Shown here: in pieces, positions 55,900-64,000 of the stretch
How the letters are laid out: every line of letters starts with the position of its first letter
Position numbering within the stretch: the stretch's first letter is position 1
Assembly: GCA_965221105.1 (NCBI GenBank)
Contig: OZ244871.1
Location: 620,001 to 684,000 of the forward strand
DNA: 64,000 nt
DNA from: GM7GCV1 sp965221105
GTDB taxonomy: Bacteria > Pseudomonadota > Gammaproteobacteria > Pseudomonadales > GM7GCV1
Direction of reading: 5' to 3'
Translations under genes and position numbers: made by a program
The notes under the pieces: model-generated
Told to the model about the DNA's origin: nothing
Seen by the model: only the letters and a program-made list of their open reading frames with translations
The model's database searches: none

Positions 55900-56094
55900 T
55901 TAACTCAGCTCCTCGATCCAGGCCGCCTGAATGGCTTCCAGGATTTTTTCGCCGCATCGATCCGGTTCGTCATCAAAATCTTCCAATGCCAGCACCCAAT
56001 CTCTCAGGTCAACGAAGTTGACCGAAACAGGGTCAACATCGGGGTAGGTATCAGCCAGTTCAGCGGCAATGTCGTAGATATCGGTCCAGTTCAT
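55900..56094 (-). CDS. iscX: IscX, small iron-binding protein of the ISC system
   Basis: The 64-aa acidic protein (MNWTDIYDIAAELADTYPD, VNFVDLRDWVLAL) matches IscX, which binds IscS and iron and tunes cluster assembly. It is the last gene of the isc operon, 24 bases after fdx. Confidence 0.92.
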   Translation of the reverse strand: MNWTDIYDIAAELADTYPDVDPVSVNFVDLRDWVLALEDFDDEPDRCGEKILEAIQAAWIEELS

Positions 56095-56118
56095 AGGAGT
56101 ACCCTGAAGTTCGGAACA

Positions 56119-56463
56119 TTATGAGTGCGGTGCTTCTGACACCATATTGATGGTGTATTTGGGAATTTCAATCACGAGGTCTTCGTCAGCCACTACAGCC
56201 TGACAGCTGAGCCGGGAGTCTGGATCCAGCCCCCAGGCCTTGTCGAGATAGTCGTCTTCCAGCTCATCACTCTCTTCCAGCGAATCGTATCCTTCGCGAA
56301 CATACACATGGCAGGTCGTGCAGGCACATGACATTTCGCAGGCATGCTCAATATGAATGTGATTGCGCAGTACTGCTTCGCAGATGCTCTCCCCAGCTTC
56401 TGCTTCAATGACAGCGCCCTCCGGGCACATCTCCTCATGCGGCAGGATTACGATACGCGTCAT
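56119..56463 (-). CDS. fdx: 2Fe-2S ferredoxin of the ISC system
   Basis: The 114-aa ferredoxin has cluster cysteines in CEMSCACTTC and LSCQAV. It supplies electrons to IscS/IscU. ATG 56463 follows directly on the hscA stop (TGATG); a GTG one codon earlier is in frame. Confidence 0.95.
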   Translation of the reverse strand: MTRIVILPHEEMCPEGAVIEAEAGESICEAVLRNHIHIEHACEMSCACTTCHVYVREGYDSLEESDELEDDYLDKAWGLDPDSRLSCQAVVADEDLVIEIPKYTINMVSEAPHS

Positions 56464-58361
56464 CACTCGTACTCTTCAATATTGTGACCAGAAAGAGCGG
56501 TGCTGACACTGGCATCCATGCGGCGTGCAGCATAATCTTCACTCAATTTGGACAGATGCTCGATTTCGCAGGCAATCTCTTTCTGAGTTCCTGATTGCCT
56601 GATGCGGGTGAGCTCATCGAGGGCGCGGGACAACATTTCAAACTCAGCCGTGGACAACAGGGCTTCGCCATCGCTTTTCAGGGCTGCCCGCAAGGCCTCA
56701 GCCAGCCGGTCCGCTTCAACCTGTTGCTCAAGCAACGCTCTTGCCCCGATATCCTGTTGCGCACTTTCGAAGGACTCTCTGAGCATGGTGGATATTTCGC
56801 CATCTGTCAGGCCGTGAGATGGCTTTACCTGAATTTCAGCTGCCACGCCGGTCGACTGTTCAGTGGCTGAGACACCCAAGAGTCCATCGGCATCAACCTG
56901 AAAGGTTACCGTGATCTTGGCCGCACCCGCTACCATCGGCGGAATACTCCGTAAAGTGAATTCAGCCAGGGAACGATTGTCTGCCACCAACTCGCGCTCA
57001 CCCTGCACCACATGAATCTTCATCGCTGTCTGGCCATCCTTGAACGTTGTGAACTCCTGCGCCCGAGCGACAGGAATCGTTGTATTCCGATGTATCACTT
57101 TCTCAGTCAGGCCACCCAGTGTCTCTATACCCAGTGACAGCGGGATGACATCAAGCAGAAGCATCTCTGATGCACTTTTGTTTCCGACGAGCACATCAGC
57201 CTGGCGAGCAGCCCCAAGCGCCACCACGCGGTCCGGGTCAATATCTGTAAGAGGTTCGCGCCCGAAGAAGTCCGCCACCAGCTCGCGCACAGCAGGGCTG
57301 CGCGTCGACCCACCCACCATAACGACTTCATGGATGTCTTCAAGGTCCAACCCGGCATCACGCAAAGCTCGCCTGCACGCCAATTTGGTCCGCTGCAATA
57401 GGGGACCCAACAGTTCCGCAATGCGCGGCCTGTCGATGCGCCCACTCCAGCCCTTCCAGTCAACCTGGATTGAATCCTCATCTGACAGGGATTCTTTTAC
57501 CCTTTGTGCGAGTGTGAGCAAGCCACGAATCTCGGTTGCATTTTCTGGTTCCCGGCCCGCCTGGCCCTGAATCCAATCAGCAACAAGTCGGTCAAAATCA
57601 TCCCCCCCGAGGGCAGAATCTCCGCCCGTGCTCAGCACCTCAAACACACCTTTGTGCAGACGCAGAATGGAGATATCGAAGGTTCCACCGCCAAGATCGT
57701 AGACGGCTATGGTGCGCTCTTCGGATGCGTCGTCCCCGGCAGGGCATGCATCGAGACCATAGGCAATGGCAGCTGCAGTAGGCTCATTGAGAAGACGCAG
57801 CACCTTTACGCCGGCGAGCAGAGCAGCGTCTTTGGTAGCCTGCCTCTGGGCATCATCAAAATAGGCTGGAACCGTAATTACGGCACCATCGACAGACATG
57901 CCCGCAACAGACTCCGCACGATCAACCAGTGCAGCGAGTATATGTGATGATACTGCCACCGGGCTTATGTCGCCTTGCCGGGTCTGAAACATCACAGACC
58001 CGTTCTCGGAAGATGTCAACTGATATGGGCTTGATGGTTGGGCATCTGAAGCACCCCCATCGCTCTCCAACACCGCAGCAAGACTTCGCCCCATGTAGCG
58101 CTTCACCGACATCAGGCTGTTCTCAGGATCCTGCTCGGCCATTTCCCGCACCTGGTTGCCCACCTCAATGCCGTGGCCATCCGCATAGCGCACGGCAGAT
58201 GCCAGCAGATGCTGGCCATCAGGTCCTGCACAGGTTGCCGGTTCGCCGTGATGCATTCGCGCAACCAGTGAATTGGTTGTCCCCAGATCAATGCCGACAC
58301 CCAGTTTGTGCTGATGCGGGTCGGGAGACTCACCTGGTTCGGCAATCTTGAGCAGCGCCAT
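56463..58361 (-). CDS. hscA: HscA, Hsp70 chaperone of Fe-S assembly
   Basis: The 632-aa protein has the Hsp70 ATPase domain (GIDLGTTNSLVA, VYDLGGGTFDISIL, VVMVGGSTRSPAV) and substrate-binding domain. It binds the LPPVK loop of IscU to release the cluster. It is slightly longer than E. coli HscA (616). ATG overlaps the hscB stop (TAATG). Confidence 0.96.
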   Translation of the reverse strand: MALLKIAEPGESPDPHQHKLGVGIDLGTTNSLVARMHHGEPATCAGPDGQHLLASAVRYADGHGIEVGNQVREMAEQDPENSLMSVKRYMGRSLAAVLESDGGASDAQPSSPYQLTSSENGSVMFQTRQGDISPVAVSSHILAALVDRAESVAGMSVDGAVITVPAYFDDAQRQATKDAALLAGVKVLRLLNEPTAAAIAYGLDACPAGDDASEERTIAVYDLGGGTFDISILRLHKGVFEVLSTGGDSALGGDDFDRLVADWIQGQAGREPENATEIRGLLTLAQRVKESLSDEDSIQVDWKGWSGRIDRPRIAELLGPLLQRTKLACRRALRDAGLDLEDIHEVVMVGGSTRSPAVRELVADFFGREPLTDIDPDRVVALGAARQADVLVGNKSASEMLLLDVIPLSLGIETLGGLTEKVIHRNTTIPVARAQEFTTFKDGQTAMKIHVVQGERELVADNRSLAEFTLRSIPPMVAGAAKITVTFQVDADGLLGVSATEQSTGVAAEIQVKPSHGLTDGEISTMLRESFESAQQDIGARALLEQQVEADRLAEALRAALKSDGEALLSTAEFEMLSRALDELTRIRQSGTQKEIACEIEHLSKLSEDYAARRMDASVSTALSGHNIEEYE

Positions 58362-58930
58362 TAGCCGAGACAGGCCTCTTCTTTTTCGTCAATCTCAGCA
58401 AGGAGCTTGACGGCGAACATCATTTTGTTGATTTCCCCCTCAGCGGCGCGCCAGTTCCTCGAATCGTAGCACTGAACAAAAGCCCTTTGACTCTGCAGAT
58501 AATTATCATCAGCCTGCTGGCGCAACGCCTCGATGCTGTTGACAGAGCCGCAGGTCCCGTCAATCCCGGCCAGGCGCTCACGCAATTCCATCTGCTCCAT
58601 CAGAAACTCAGGATCATTATGGATCTGGGTATTGGGGTCAAAGTCGTCCCCGCAATCCTGCAGTGCACACTGCACCATGTACACAGCGCGCTTCAGTGGG
58701 GATTTGAGGGTGTCGTACGCCTGATTGAGGTAGGCTGCTCGATGGATTGCGAGGCGTTGGATAGCCTCTGGCTCGCCTGCGAACCTGTCTGGGTGAAACT
58801 GTTTCTGCAGCGCCAGGTACTGTGCTTTCAACTCGTTGTGATCCAGCGAATAGGTGGGGGGAAGATCAAAAACAGCGAAGTAGTCGGTATCTAATTCAAA
58901 CAAAACTGCGCCCTCAACGCGCTGTGCCAA
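58361..58930 (-). CDS. hscB: HscB, J-domain co-chaperone of HscA
   Basis: The 189-aa protein has a J domain with HPDRF (HPD motif, about residue 42) and a C-terminal IscU-binding helical part (MEQMELRERLAGID). It stimulates HscA and delivers IscU. It seems to start with TTG at 58930; the first dozen residues precede the family start (DYFAVFDLP), so the exact start is unsure. Confidence 0.93.
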   Translation of the reverse strand: MAQRVEGAVLFELDTDYFAVFDLPPTYSLDHNELKAQYLALQKQFHPDRFAGEPEAIQRLAIHRAAYLNQAYDTLKSPLKRAVYMVQCALQDCGDDFDPNTQIHNDPEFLMEQMELRERLAGIDGTCGSVNSIEALRQQADDNYLQSQRAFVQCYDSRNWRAAEGEINKMMFAVKLLAEIDEKEEACLG

Positions 58931-59135
58931 AACTACCCTGCCTGGCTCGTATACCTGACTATGTTGTGCACAGAAACAGCCAAAACGGTCTCATCTATTC
59001 TGTATGCACTCAAGTCAGTGTGCAGTGCACAGGGCACTCGCCCCCGGGCAGCCTCTCCGCTGCTTTCGGCTGTATTTCCATCTTCTGGCCTGCGCTCGCA
59101 CCACTGTTGGCACAGCCTGCCTGGTGACCTGCACA

Positions 59136-59459
59136 CTAGACGCTGAAACTTTCACCGCATCCACATTCCCCGGTCACATTGGGGTTGCGAAATTCCAAAC
59201 CTTCATTGAGGCCGTCCCTGACAAGATCAAGTTCGGTTCCGTCCAGGTACACCAGGCTCTTGGGGTCGACAAAAAGTTTGACCCCCTGACTCTCAAATAC
59301 CTGGTCCTCCGGTTGCACCGTATCAACATATTCAAGCACGTAGGACAAACCTGAGCATCCGGATGTGCGGACTCCCAGGCGTATTCCCTCACCCCGACCA
59401 CGGCTGCACAGCTGTGAGCCAATATGTTTTGCTGCTGATTCAGTTACTGATATTGTCAT
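59136..59459 (-). CDS. iscA: IscA, A-type Fe-S carrier
   Basis: The 107-aa protein has the three cysteines of A-type carriers (SGCSGLSYVLEY and GECGCGESF). It accepts Fe-S clusters or iron for delivery to apo-proteins. It lies between iscU and hscB; the 205-base gap to hscB shows no gene. Confidence 0.95.
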   Translation of the reverse strand: MTISVTESAAKHIGSQLCSRGRGEGIRLGVRTSGCSGLSYVLEYVDTVQPEDQVFESQGVKLFVDPKSLVYLDGTELDLVRDGLNEGLEFRNPNVTGECGCGESFSV

Positions 59460-59531
59460 CTCTGGTTCCGCTGGGCACCTTGGCCATCTCTGTGTGCCCC
59501 TGGTGCCAATTGCTGTGGGTTGCCGAGCTGC

Positions 59532-59915
59532 CTATTGGCCGCGTTTAGCCCGGATGTCCTTGACGGCAGCCTTGATCGCGTCCTCGGCAAGAACCGAACA
59601 GTGAATCTTCACCGGCGGCAGAGCAAGTTCCTCAGCGAGTTCCGTATTCTTGATCTGCTCTGCCTGGTCAATGGATCGACCCTTCACCATTTCAGTCAAC
59701 AGTGAGCTGGACGCGATGGCCGAGCCGCACCCGTAGGTCTTGAATTTCGCATCCCTGATGACACCATCGTCACCAACCTCAATCTGCAGGCGCATGACAT
59801 CGCCACAGGCCGGAGCACCCACCATGCCGGTGCCTACATTTTCCGAGTTGGAATCCAATTTACCCACATTTCGCGGGTTCTCATAATGATCGATTACCTT
59901 GTCACTGTACGCCAT
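59532..59915 (-). CDS. iscU: IscU, Fe-S cluster scaffold
   Basis: The 127-aa scaffold has its three cluster cysteines (GAPACGDVM, YGCGSAIASS, IHCSVLAEDA) and the HscA-binding LPPVK motif. The nascent cluster is built on it by IscS. It lies 57 bases after iscS. Confidence 0.96.
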   Translation of the reverse strand: MAYSDKVIDHYENPRNVGKLDSNSENVGTGMVGAPACGDVMRLQIEVGDDGVIRDAKFKTYGCGSAIASSSLLTEMVKGRSIDQAEQIKNTELAEELALPPVKIHCSVLAEDAIKAAVKDIRAKRGQ

Positions 59916-59972
59916 TGTTCTAACCTCACTGTGATTACATCTGTGTGTTCAGGGAGCCGGAGACACCCGCAC

Positions 59973-61190
59973 CTAATGAGCGGACCACTCCACAGCGGAT
60001 AGATCCACCCCGTCCTTGAACATGTCCCAAAGTGGCGACATCTCACGCAGGCGGGATACCGCTGTACGCGTCTGTTCAACCACATAATCAATTTCCGCTT
60101 CAGTCGTGTAGCGACCGATGCTGAAGCGGATGGAGCTGTGGGCCAGCTCATCATCCAGCCCAAGAGCCCTGAGCACATATGATGGCTCAAGGCTTGCGGA
60201 TGTACATGCAGAACCCGACGACACTGCCAAATCCTTGAGCGCCATCAGCAATGACTCGCCCTCGACATAGGCAAAACTGACGTTGACAATACCGGGGTAG
60301 TTTTGAGTGGGGTGGCCGTTGAGTTTGACCTCTTCCAGACTATCCATAAGCCCGTCAAGCAGTCGCTGCCGCAAGCCCAGAACCCGCTCAGAATCGCTGC
60401 TCATCTCCTCTTTGGCGATGCGAAACGCTTCTCCCATCCCCACTATCTGGTGAGTCGCCAGGGTGCCGGAACGCATGCCGCGTTCGTGCCCGCCACCGTG
60501 AATCTGCGCTTCAAGGCGCACCCGCGGCTTGCGCCGTACATAGAGGGCGCCGACTCCCTTGGGGCCGTAGATCTTGTGCGCCGACATTGACAGGAGATCG
60601 ATATTCATCGCCTCCACATCAATGGGAACCTTCCCGGCACTTTGTGCTGCATCCACATGAAAGGCAATCCTGTGTTCGCGACAGATCGCCCCGATTGCAG
60701 CCAGGTCATTGAGTGACCCGAGCTCGTTGTTGACCTGCATAAGCGAAACGATACTGGTGTCCTCTCTCAGTGCCTGCCTCACCACATCCGGGGATACGAT
60801 ACCCTGTTCATCGGGGTCAAGATAGGTCACTTCATAGCCTTCGCGTTCCAGCTGGCGGCAGGTATCCAGCACAGCCTTGTGCTCTATTTTCGAAGTGATG
60901 ACGTGTTTGCCCTTGCGCTGGTTGAAATGAGCGACACCCTTTATAGCCAGGTTGTCAGCCTCTGTGGCACCCGAGGTCCAGACTATTTCGCGGGGGTCTG
61001 CATTGATCAGCCCAGCAACCTGAGCACGTGCATCCTCCACGAGTTCTTCAGCTTCCCAGCCAAACACATGTGAGCGCGAAGCAGGATTGCCATAACAGCC
61101 ATCTGTCGTCATGCATTCCATCATCTTTTCGGCAACCCGCGGATCAACCGGGGTTGTCGCGGCGTAGTCAAGGTAGATTGGTGTTTTCAT
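59973..61190 (-). CDS. iscS: Cysteine desulfurase IscS
   Basis: The 405-aa PLP enzyme has the Schiff-base Lys in SMSAHKIYGPKG and the mobile Cys loop SSGSACTSASLEP. It takes sulfur from cysteine for Fe-S clusters, tRNA thiolation and thiamine. ATG 61190 overlaps the iscR stop (TGATG); a GTG one codon earlier is also possible. Confidence 0.96.
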   Translation of the reverse strand: MKTPIYLDYAATTPVDPRVAEKMMECMTTDGCYGNPASRSHVFGWEAEELVEDARAQVAGLINADPREIVWTSGATEADNLAIKGVAHFNQRKGKHVITSKIEHKAVLDTCRQLEREGYEVTYLDPDEQGIVSPDVVRQALREDTSIVSLMQVNNELGSLNDLAAIGAICREHRIAFHVDAAQSAGKVPIDVEAMNIDLLSMSAHKIYGPKGVGALYVRRKPRVRLEAQIHGGGHERGMRSGTLATHQIVGMGEAFRIAKEEMSSDSERVLGLRQRLLDGLMDSLEEVKLNGHPTQNYPGIVNVSFAYVEGESLLMALKDLAVSSGSACTSASLEPSYVLRALGLDDELAHSSIRFSIGRYTTEAEIDYVVEQTRTAVSRLREMSPLWDMFKDGVDLSAVEWSAH

Positions 61191-61669
61191 CACATTCTCT
61201 CAAAAACCTCATTCAACTCCAGCGGGCGGTCTTCAACCAGATCCTGGCGCCTGCTGATCTGCGCGATTTCACGCCTGGCGATCAGCGAGTGCAGGCTTAT
61301 GTGACCCAGAAAGCCCCGTATCTGCTCGCTGAGGTCTTCCCACAGGTGGTGGGTCAGACACATCTCACCCTGCTGGCAGTCTCCCTCCCCTTTGCAGTTG
61401 GTGGCGTCCACTGTTTCGTTGACCGCCTCCACAATCTCGGATATGTAGATATCCGAAGATGGGCGAGCCAACCGATACCCACCACCCGGGCCCCGGGTGC
61501 TCTCAACCAGTTGCTCGCGCCGCAATCTGGAAAACAGCTGCTCCAGATAGGAGAGCGAAATAGTCTGCCGCCTGCTGATATCCGACAGGCTGATTGGGCC
61601 TTGATCGGCATGCAGCGCCACATCGAGCATTGCTGTTACCGCATAGCGGCCTTTGGTTGTCAATCGCAT
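61190..61669 (-). CDS. iscR: IscR, Rrf2-family Fe-S regulator
   Basis: ATG 61669 gives MRLTTKGRYAVTAMLDVAL and 159 aa. The winged helix (SLSDISRRQTISLSYLEQLF) is followed by the cluster ligands NCKGEGDCQQGEMCLTHH (three Cys and a His). With a 2Fe-2S cluster it represses the isc operon. It is the first gene, with a type 1 IscR-like site over its promoter. Confidence 0.95.
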   Translation of the reverse strand: MRLTTKGRYAVTAMLDVALHADQGPISLSDISRRQTISLSYLEQLFSRLRREQLVESTRGPGGGYRLARPSSDIYISEIVEAVNETVDATNCKGEGDCQQGEMCLTHHLWEDLSEQIRGFLGHISLHSLIARREIAQISRRQDLVEDRPLELNEVFERM

Positions 61670-61701
61670 AAGCAACTGTGTCGAACCCTGTGTTGAGGGG
61701 T

Positions 61702-61737
61702 AGTATACACTATTTCCTAGTAAAATAGTCAAGTATA
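61702..61737 (-). promoter_or_regulatory. isc operon promoter with IscR-type operator
   Basis: On the minus strand TTGACT (61732-61727) and TATACT (61707-61702) lie 19 bases apart. The overlapping half-sites ACTTGACTATTTTACTAGG and GAAATAGT match the known type 1 IscR operator layout (GACT...AGG...ATAGT). This predicts feedback repression by holo-IscR. Confidence 0.7.
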
Positions 61738-62004
61738 AGACTGATGATCAGGGTGACCCGCCCTCCTTGGGGGTCATCACCGTCGACAGTACGTTCGCCG
61801 ATATTGGTCATCCAGCCTCTATCGGGCCTGACGGGCCTGATGTGCATCAGGATACGAGTGTCTCTGCTGTCGCCGAGCCGGTCGGGAGCAGGCCAAAGAG
61901 TGAAGTCCGTCCCCTGAATGGGGCGTCATATCGCGTGCACGAGGCCAGGCACGGGGCCGCGAACACGCCCGGAGGCCACACGACATCAGCACAGGCCTTA
62001 CAGG

Positions 62005-62525
62005 ATGCTGCCGAGGGCAGGCTGGTAGGGATGATGGAGAGGCCATCCGTGCGGCCTCCGCGACGATGGACTCGGTCTGTCTCTCGGAGTGAAAGACGCC
62101 GTGCTCGTCAATGGCCCAGGTGATGTGCTTGGCCATCCTGTACCGGCCAATGACCGTCCCGACCCGCGCTCCGATTCGATCCTCGCCTTTCAGGCGTCGC
62201 TTCTCCCGCGTGGTGGCTGCCACAACGGACTCCAGCAGTGCCTCAGTCGCCTCCAGCAGTGCCTCACGCCTGTGGGCTCTGCGCTGCGCCATCAGCGGGG
62301 TGCGGCACACCATGAGCCGCTCCCCTAGATAGAGATCACTGCGGATCCCCACCAGGTCCTGTTCATCGAACAGCAAGCGCTGCACTGCATCGGTCTCAAC
62401 CGGGGTGCGGATCGCCGGGCCCCGCAGGGCACTGATCCAGTCCAGCCTCGCCGGGTGGACCTCCTCCCGGATGCGCGCCTCGACCAGCTTGGCCCGATCC
62501 CCCCACCAGCACCACCTTCGATCGG
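62005..62525 (-). mobile_element. Decayed IS1634-like transposase fragment
   Basis: The minus-strand frame contains LVEARIREEVHPARLDWISA, PAIRTPVETDAVQ, LFDEQDLVGIRSDLYLGER and RIGARVGTVIGRYRMAKHI, typical of the middle of IS1634-family transposases. Before it the true frame is SKVVLVGDRAKL, lost because a run of G is one base too long (near 62500). After it DGLSIIPTSLP continues in another frame. Ends and inverted repeats are not found. Confidence 0.65.
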
Positions 62526-62773
62526 GCTCGAAAGATGCCTGGATATCGCACGCCTGCGGAGGTACTCGCCGGGGTGCCGTCCTGAGGCTGAAGGCGATGA
62601 CAGGTTCAATGCAGGACTCCCCGGATGGATGGACGGGGGGTGTATGGCCGGACGCCCAGAGAGGCAGAAGTGTCCGCCGCCCCTCTCCCTCCAGTTCGGG
62701 CTCCGCCCTCACTACCCGGGAGAGCGGCGGCGGACTGGACGCGGGGCCGATAAAAAAAGCGCAAAAAAGACTT

Positions 62774-62794
62774 GACAGACAGACAGACAGACAG
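62774..62794. repeat. GACA tetranucleotide repeat, five copies
   Basis: Five tandem GACA units and a further G. The first unit completes the -35-like sequence TTGACA (62772-62777). The rest fills the 17 bases before AATAGG (62795-62800). Details are under findings. Confidence 0.85.
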
Positions 62795-62884
62795 AATAGG
62801 ACTGTCATATCTTCTATTGGTTCGTTTTAGTTCCGGAAAAAACTGAATCGAATACTCCCTATAGACAGTATGACATTAGCTAAC

Positions 62885-62920
62885 TGGAGCCCCCGGTGTG
62901 TACTCACCGGGGTTCTCCTT
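62885..62920 (+). promoter_or_regulatory. Leader hairpin of the secreted-protein gene
   Basis: CCCCGGTG (62891-62898) pairs perfectly with CACCGGGG (62905-62912) over a 6-base loop, extended by GGAG and CTCC outside. No T run follows directly, so it is more likely a stabilising or regulatory leader structure than a terminator. Confidence 0.5.
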
Positions 62921-62955
62921 TAATTTAAAGACTTTTAATTTAGGGAGTTTACTCC

Positions 62956-64000
62956 ATGTTTACCAAGAAATTGTTTGGTGCTGCACTTGCCTCCGTGCTC
63001 ATGGTGTCGGGCGCGGCGAACGCAATTAATTTGAGTGGGCGCGATCCTGCTACGCAAGAGAGGGTTGTGTATGCCACTGAAACGCTGACGAGGACTAGTG
63101 GTATCACCCTGACGTCAGATGACGCCAGGGTCAGCAAGAACGGGGCCTCGGGTACCTACTACAGGGTAGATGCATCGGGGGCGGGCGATTCCAGTAATAC
63201 CCTGTTGGATGTGAAAGCACACCTTGGCATCACTGCTGGCGCAGATGGTCGCCTTCTCATTCGGTACGACCTCACCAACGCTGTCTTCGCGGGTACAGCT
63301 AGTGACAGTGAAGCTCCGTTGCCAAGTGATGGATTACAGGTTACAGATGGCGCTAACTTCGCTGTTCGAGAGGGCGGTACTGCTAAGAGTGACTATGTCA
63401 TCTATTCTTTTACGGCCCCAAGCGATGGCCTGAATTCTGACACTGTTGTGACTCTGAATCTAGACACATTGGCCATCCGTGCGGGACAGCCTGTTACCAT
63501 TCGCATGTCTGTCTTCGATGGCTCCCGCACTGTTATTAATACGGAGGGCACTCCGGAGAGCAGCGCATCCGTGTCAGGCATTATTTCGTCCGTTCCCGGT
63601 ATTACCGCTCGGACTGAGCCGAAGACAGTGGTTGCCGATGTTGGAGAAGACTTTGCCAAATTTGTACCCATGGGCGACGCCAGCAATGAGCAGGCCCAGC
63701 TTGGTCGTGTGTTCTTTGAAGTAACTCCAGGGGTGAGAACGGCGACTGGCAAGATGGCGGTGCTTGACGATCTTCAGCCTAGTGGTACGGCGCTCATGAC
63801 GAGAACGGGTGATTCTGTCATGGCCACCTTTGAGGGTGATTTCTCCGTGGGTGCATGGCGGGTAGTTTCTTCTGCTAGTGCCTGCTCGGGTGCTCCAATG
63901 CGCCCGAATGCAGACGGTAACATTACAGTAGCAGTGTCTAGGCTTATTGGCCATAATACTAATGCTGATCCTAATATGAATGGCACACGGCTCTGTGTGG
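62956..64000 (+). CDS. Secreted protein of unknown function, N-terminal 348 residues
   Basis: The frame is open from ATG 62956 to the window end, with AGGGAG eight bases upstream. It starts with a clear signal peptide (TKKLFGAALASVLMVSGAANA, cut about residue 23). The mature part is rich in Ala, Gly, Ser, Thr, Asp and Val, with beta-type patterns (RLLIRYDLTNAVF, TVVTLNLDTLAI) and a Cys pair late (SACSGA...LCV). It looks like a surface or matrix protein; no domain was recognised. Codon use (AGG, TCT, GCT, GGT, CTT) departs from the housekeeping genes, hinting at transfer or strong expression. Confidence 0.75.
   Translation, partial: MFTKKLFGAALASVLMVSGAANAINLSGRDPATQERVVYATETLTRTSGITLTSDDARVSKNGASGTYYRVDASGAGDSSNTLLDVKAHLGITAGADGRLLIRYDLTNAVFAGTASDSEAPLPSDGLQVTDGANFAVREGGTAKSDYVIYSFTAPSDGLNSDTVVTLNLDTLAIRAGQPVTIRMSVFDGSRTVINTEGTPESSASVSGIISSVPGITARTEPKTVVADVGEDFAKFVPMGDASNEQAQLGRVFFEVTPGVRTATGKMAVLDDLQPSGTALMTRTGDSVMATFEGDFSVGAWRVVSSASACSGAPMRPNADGNITVAVSRLIGHNTNADPNMNGTRLCV

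Noticed and set aside
61819..62808. 329-codon frame as one intact gene
   Set aside because: Only its middle resembles a transposase; both ends are out-of-frame DNA, so it is reported as a fragment.

Overview
The window is a chromosomal segment of a gammaproteobacterium, probably marine. It holds the str operon (rpsL-rpsG-fusA-tuf), the rpoBC-rplJL-rplKA-nusG-secE block, and a thr-tyr-gly-thr tRNA cluster read into a second tuf, as in E. coli. It also has the complete ISC iron-sulfur operon running on into ndk-rlmN-rodZ-ispG-hisS-yfgM-bamB-der. The CysI/DUF934 pair, the extra EF-G and the CoaX/SPOR pair upstream of the tRNAs point to the Pseudomonas/Cellvibrio side of the class. No rRNA, CRISPR array, prophage or integrase was seen.

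Layout. 1-9.1 kb: end of an ATP-grasp-like gene, cysI-DUF934, a CPA2 antiporter, a CBS protein, a broken VOC gene, an extra EF-G gene and a CNNM-type membrane protein. 9.5-28.9 kb, all on the minus strand: tRNA-Thr(TGT), Tyr, Gly, Thr(GGT), tuf copy 2, tRNA-Trp, secE, nusG, rplKA, rplJL, rpoBC, then rpsL, rpsG, fusA and tuf copy 1. A promoter before rpsL and a terminator after rpoC split the block into two units. 29-34.9 kb: a SPOR protein and coaX, then on the plus strand a DmdC-type acyl-CoA dehydrogenase and a secreted alkaline phosphatase.

34.9-45.3 kb is an accessory zone of gene wreckage around a few intact genes. It contains a FAD-oxidoreductase fragment abutting an IS66 transposase tail, an intact unrecognised 240-aa protein, HipA debris, an MFS transporter, a transposase tail, a 15-G tract and an AAA/DUF4143 ATPase. 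Beyond alaS, hinT and a Trm112 gene lies a dead RecG-like/DUF1156 pair. 45.5-61.7 kb is conserved housekeeping: yafV, recX, der to rlmN, ndk and isc, with an IscR-type promoter. 61.7-64 kb: a decayed IS1634-like transposase, then a secreted protein gene that runs off the window, preceded by a GACA repeat next to a -35-like TTGACA.

The most unusual signals are two EF-Tu genes that differ at about one residue in six, the copy in the str operon carrying an extra 10-residue loop; an insertion of about 50 residues in RpoB just before the rifampicin region; three pseudogenes interrupted by three different in-frame stops; a possible repeat-spaced, phase-variable promoter; and the remains of defence-type genes. 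No complete new defence system is visible. The best intact unknown is the 240-aa protein at 35.8 kb.
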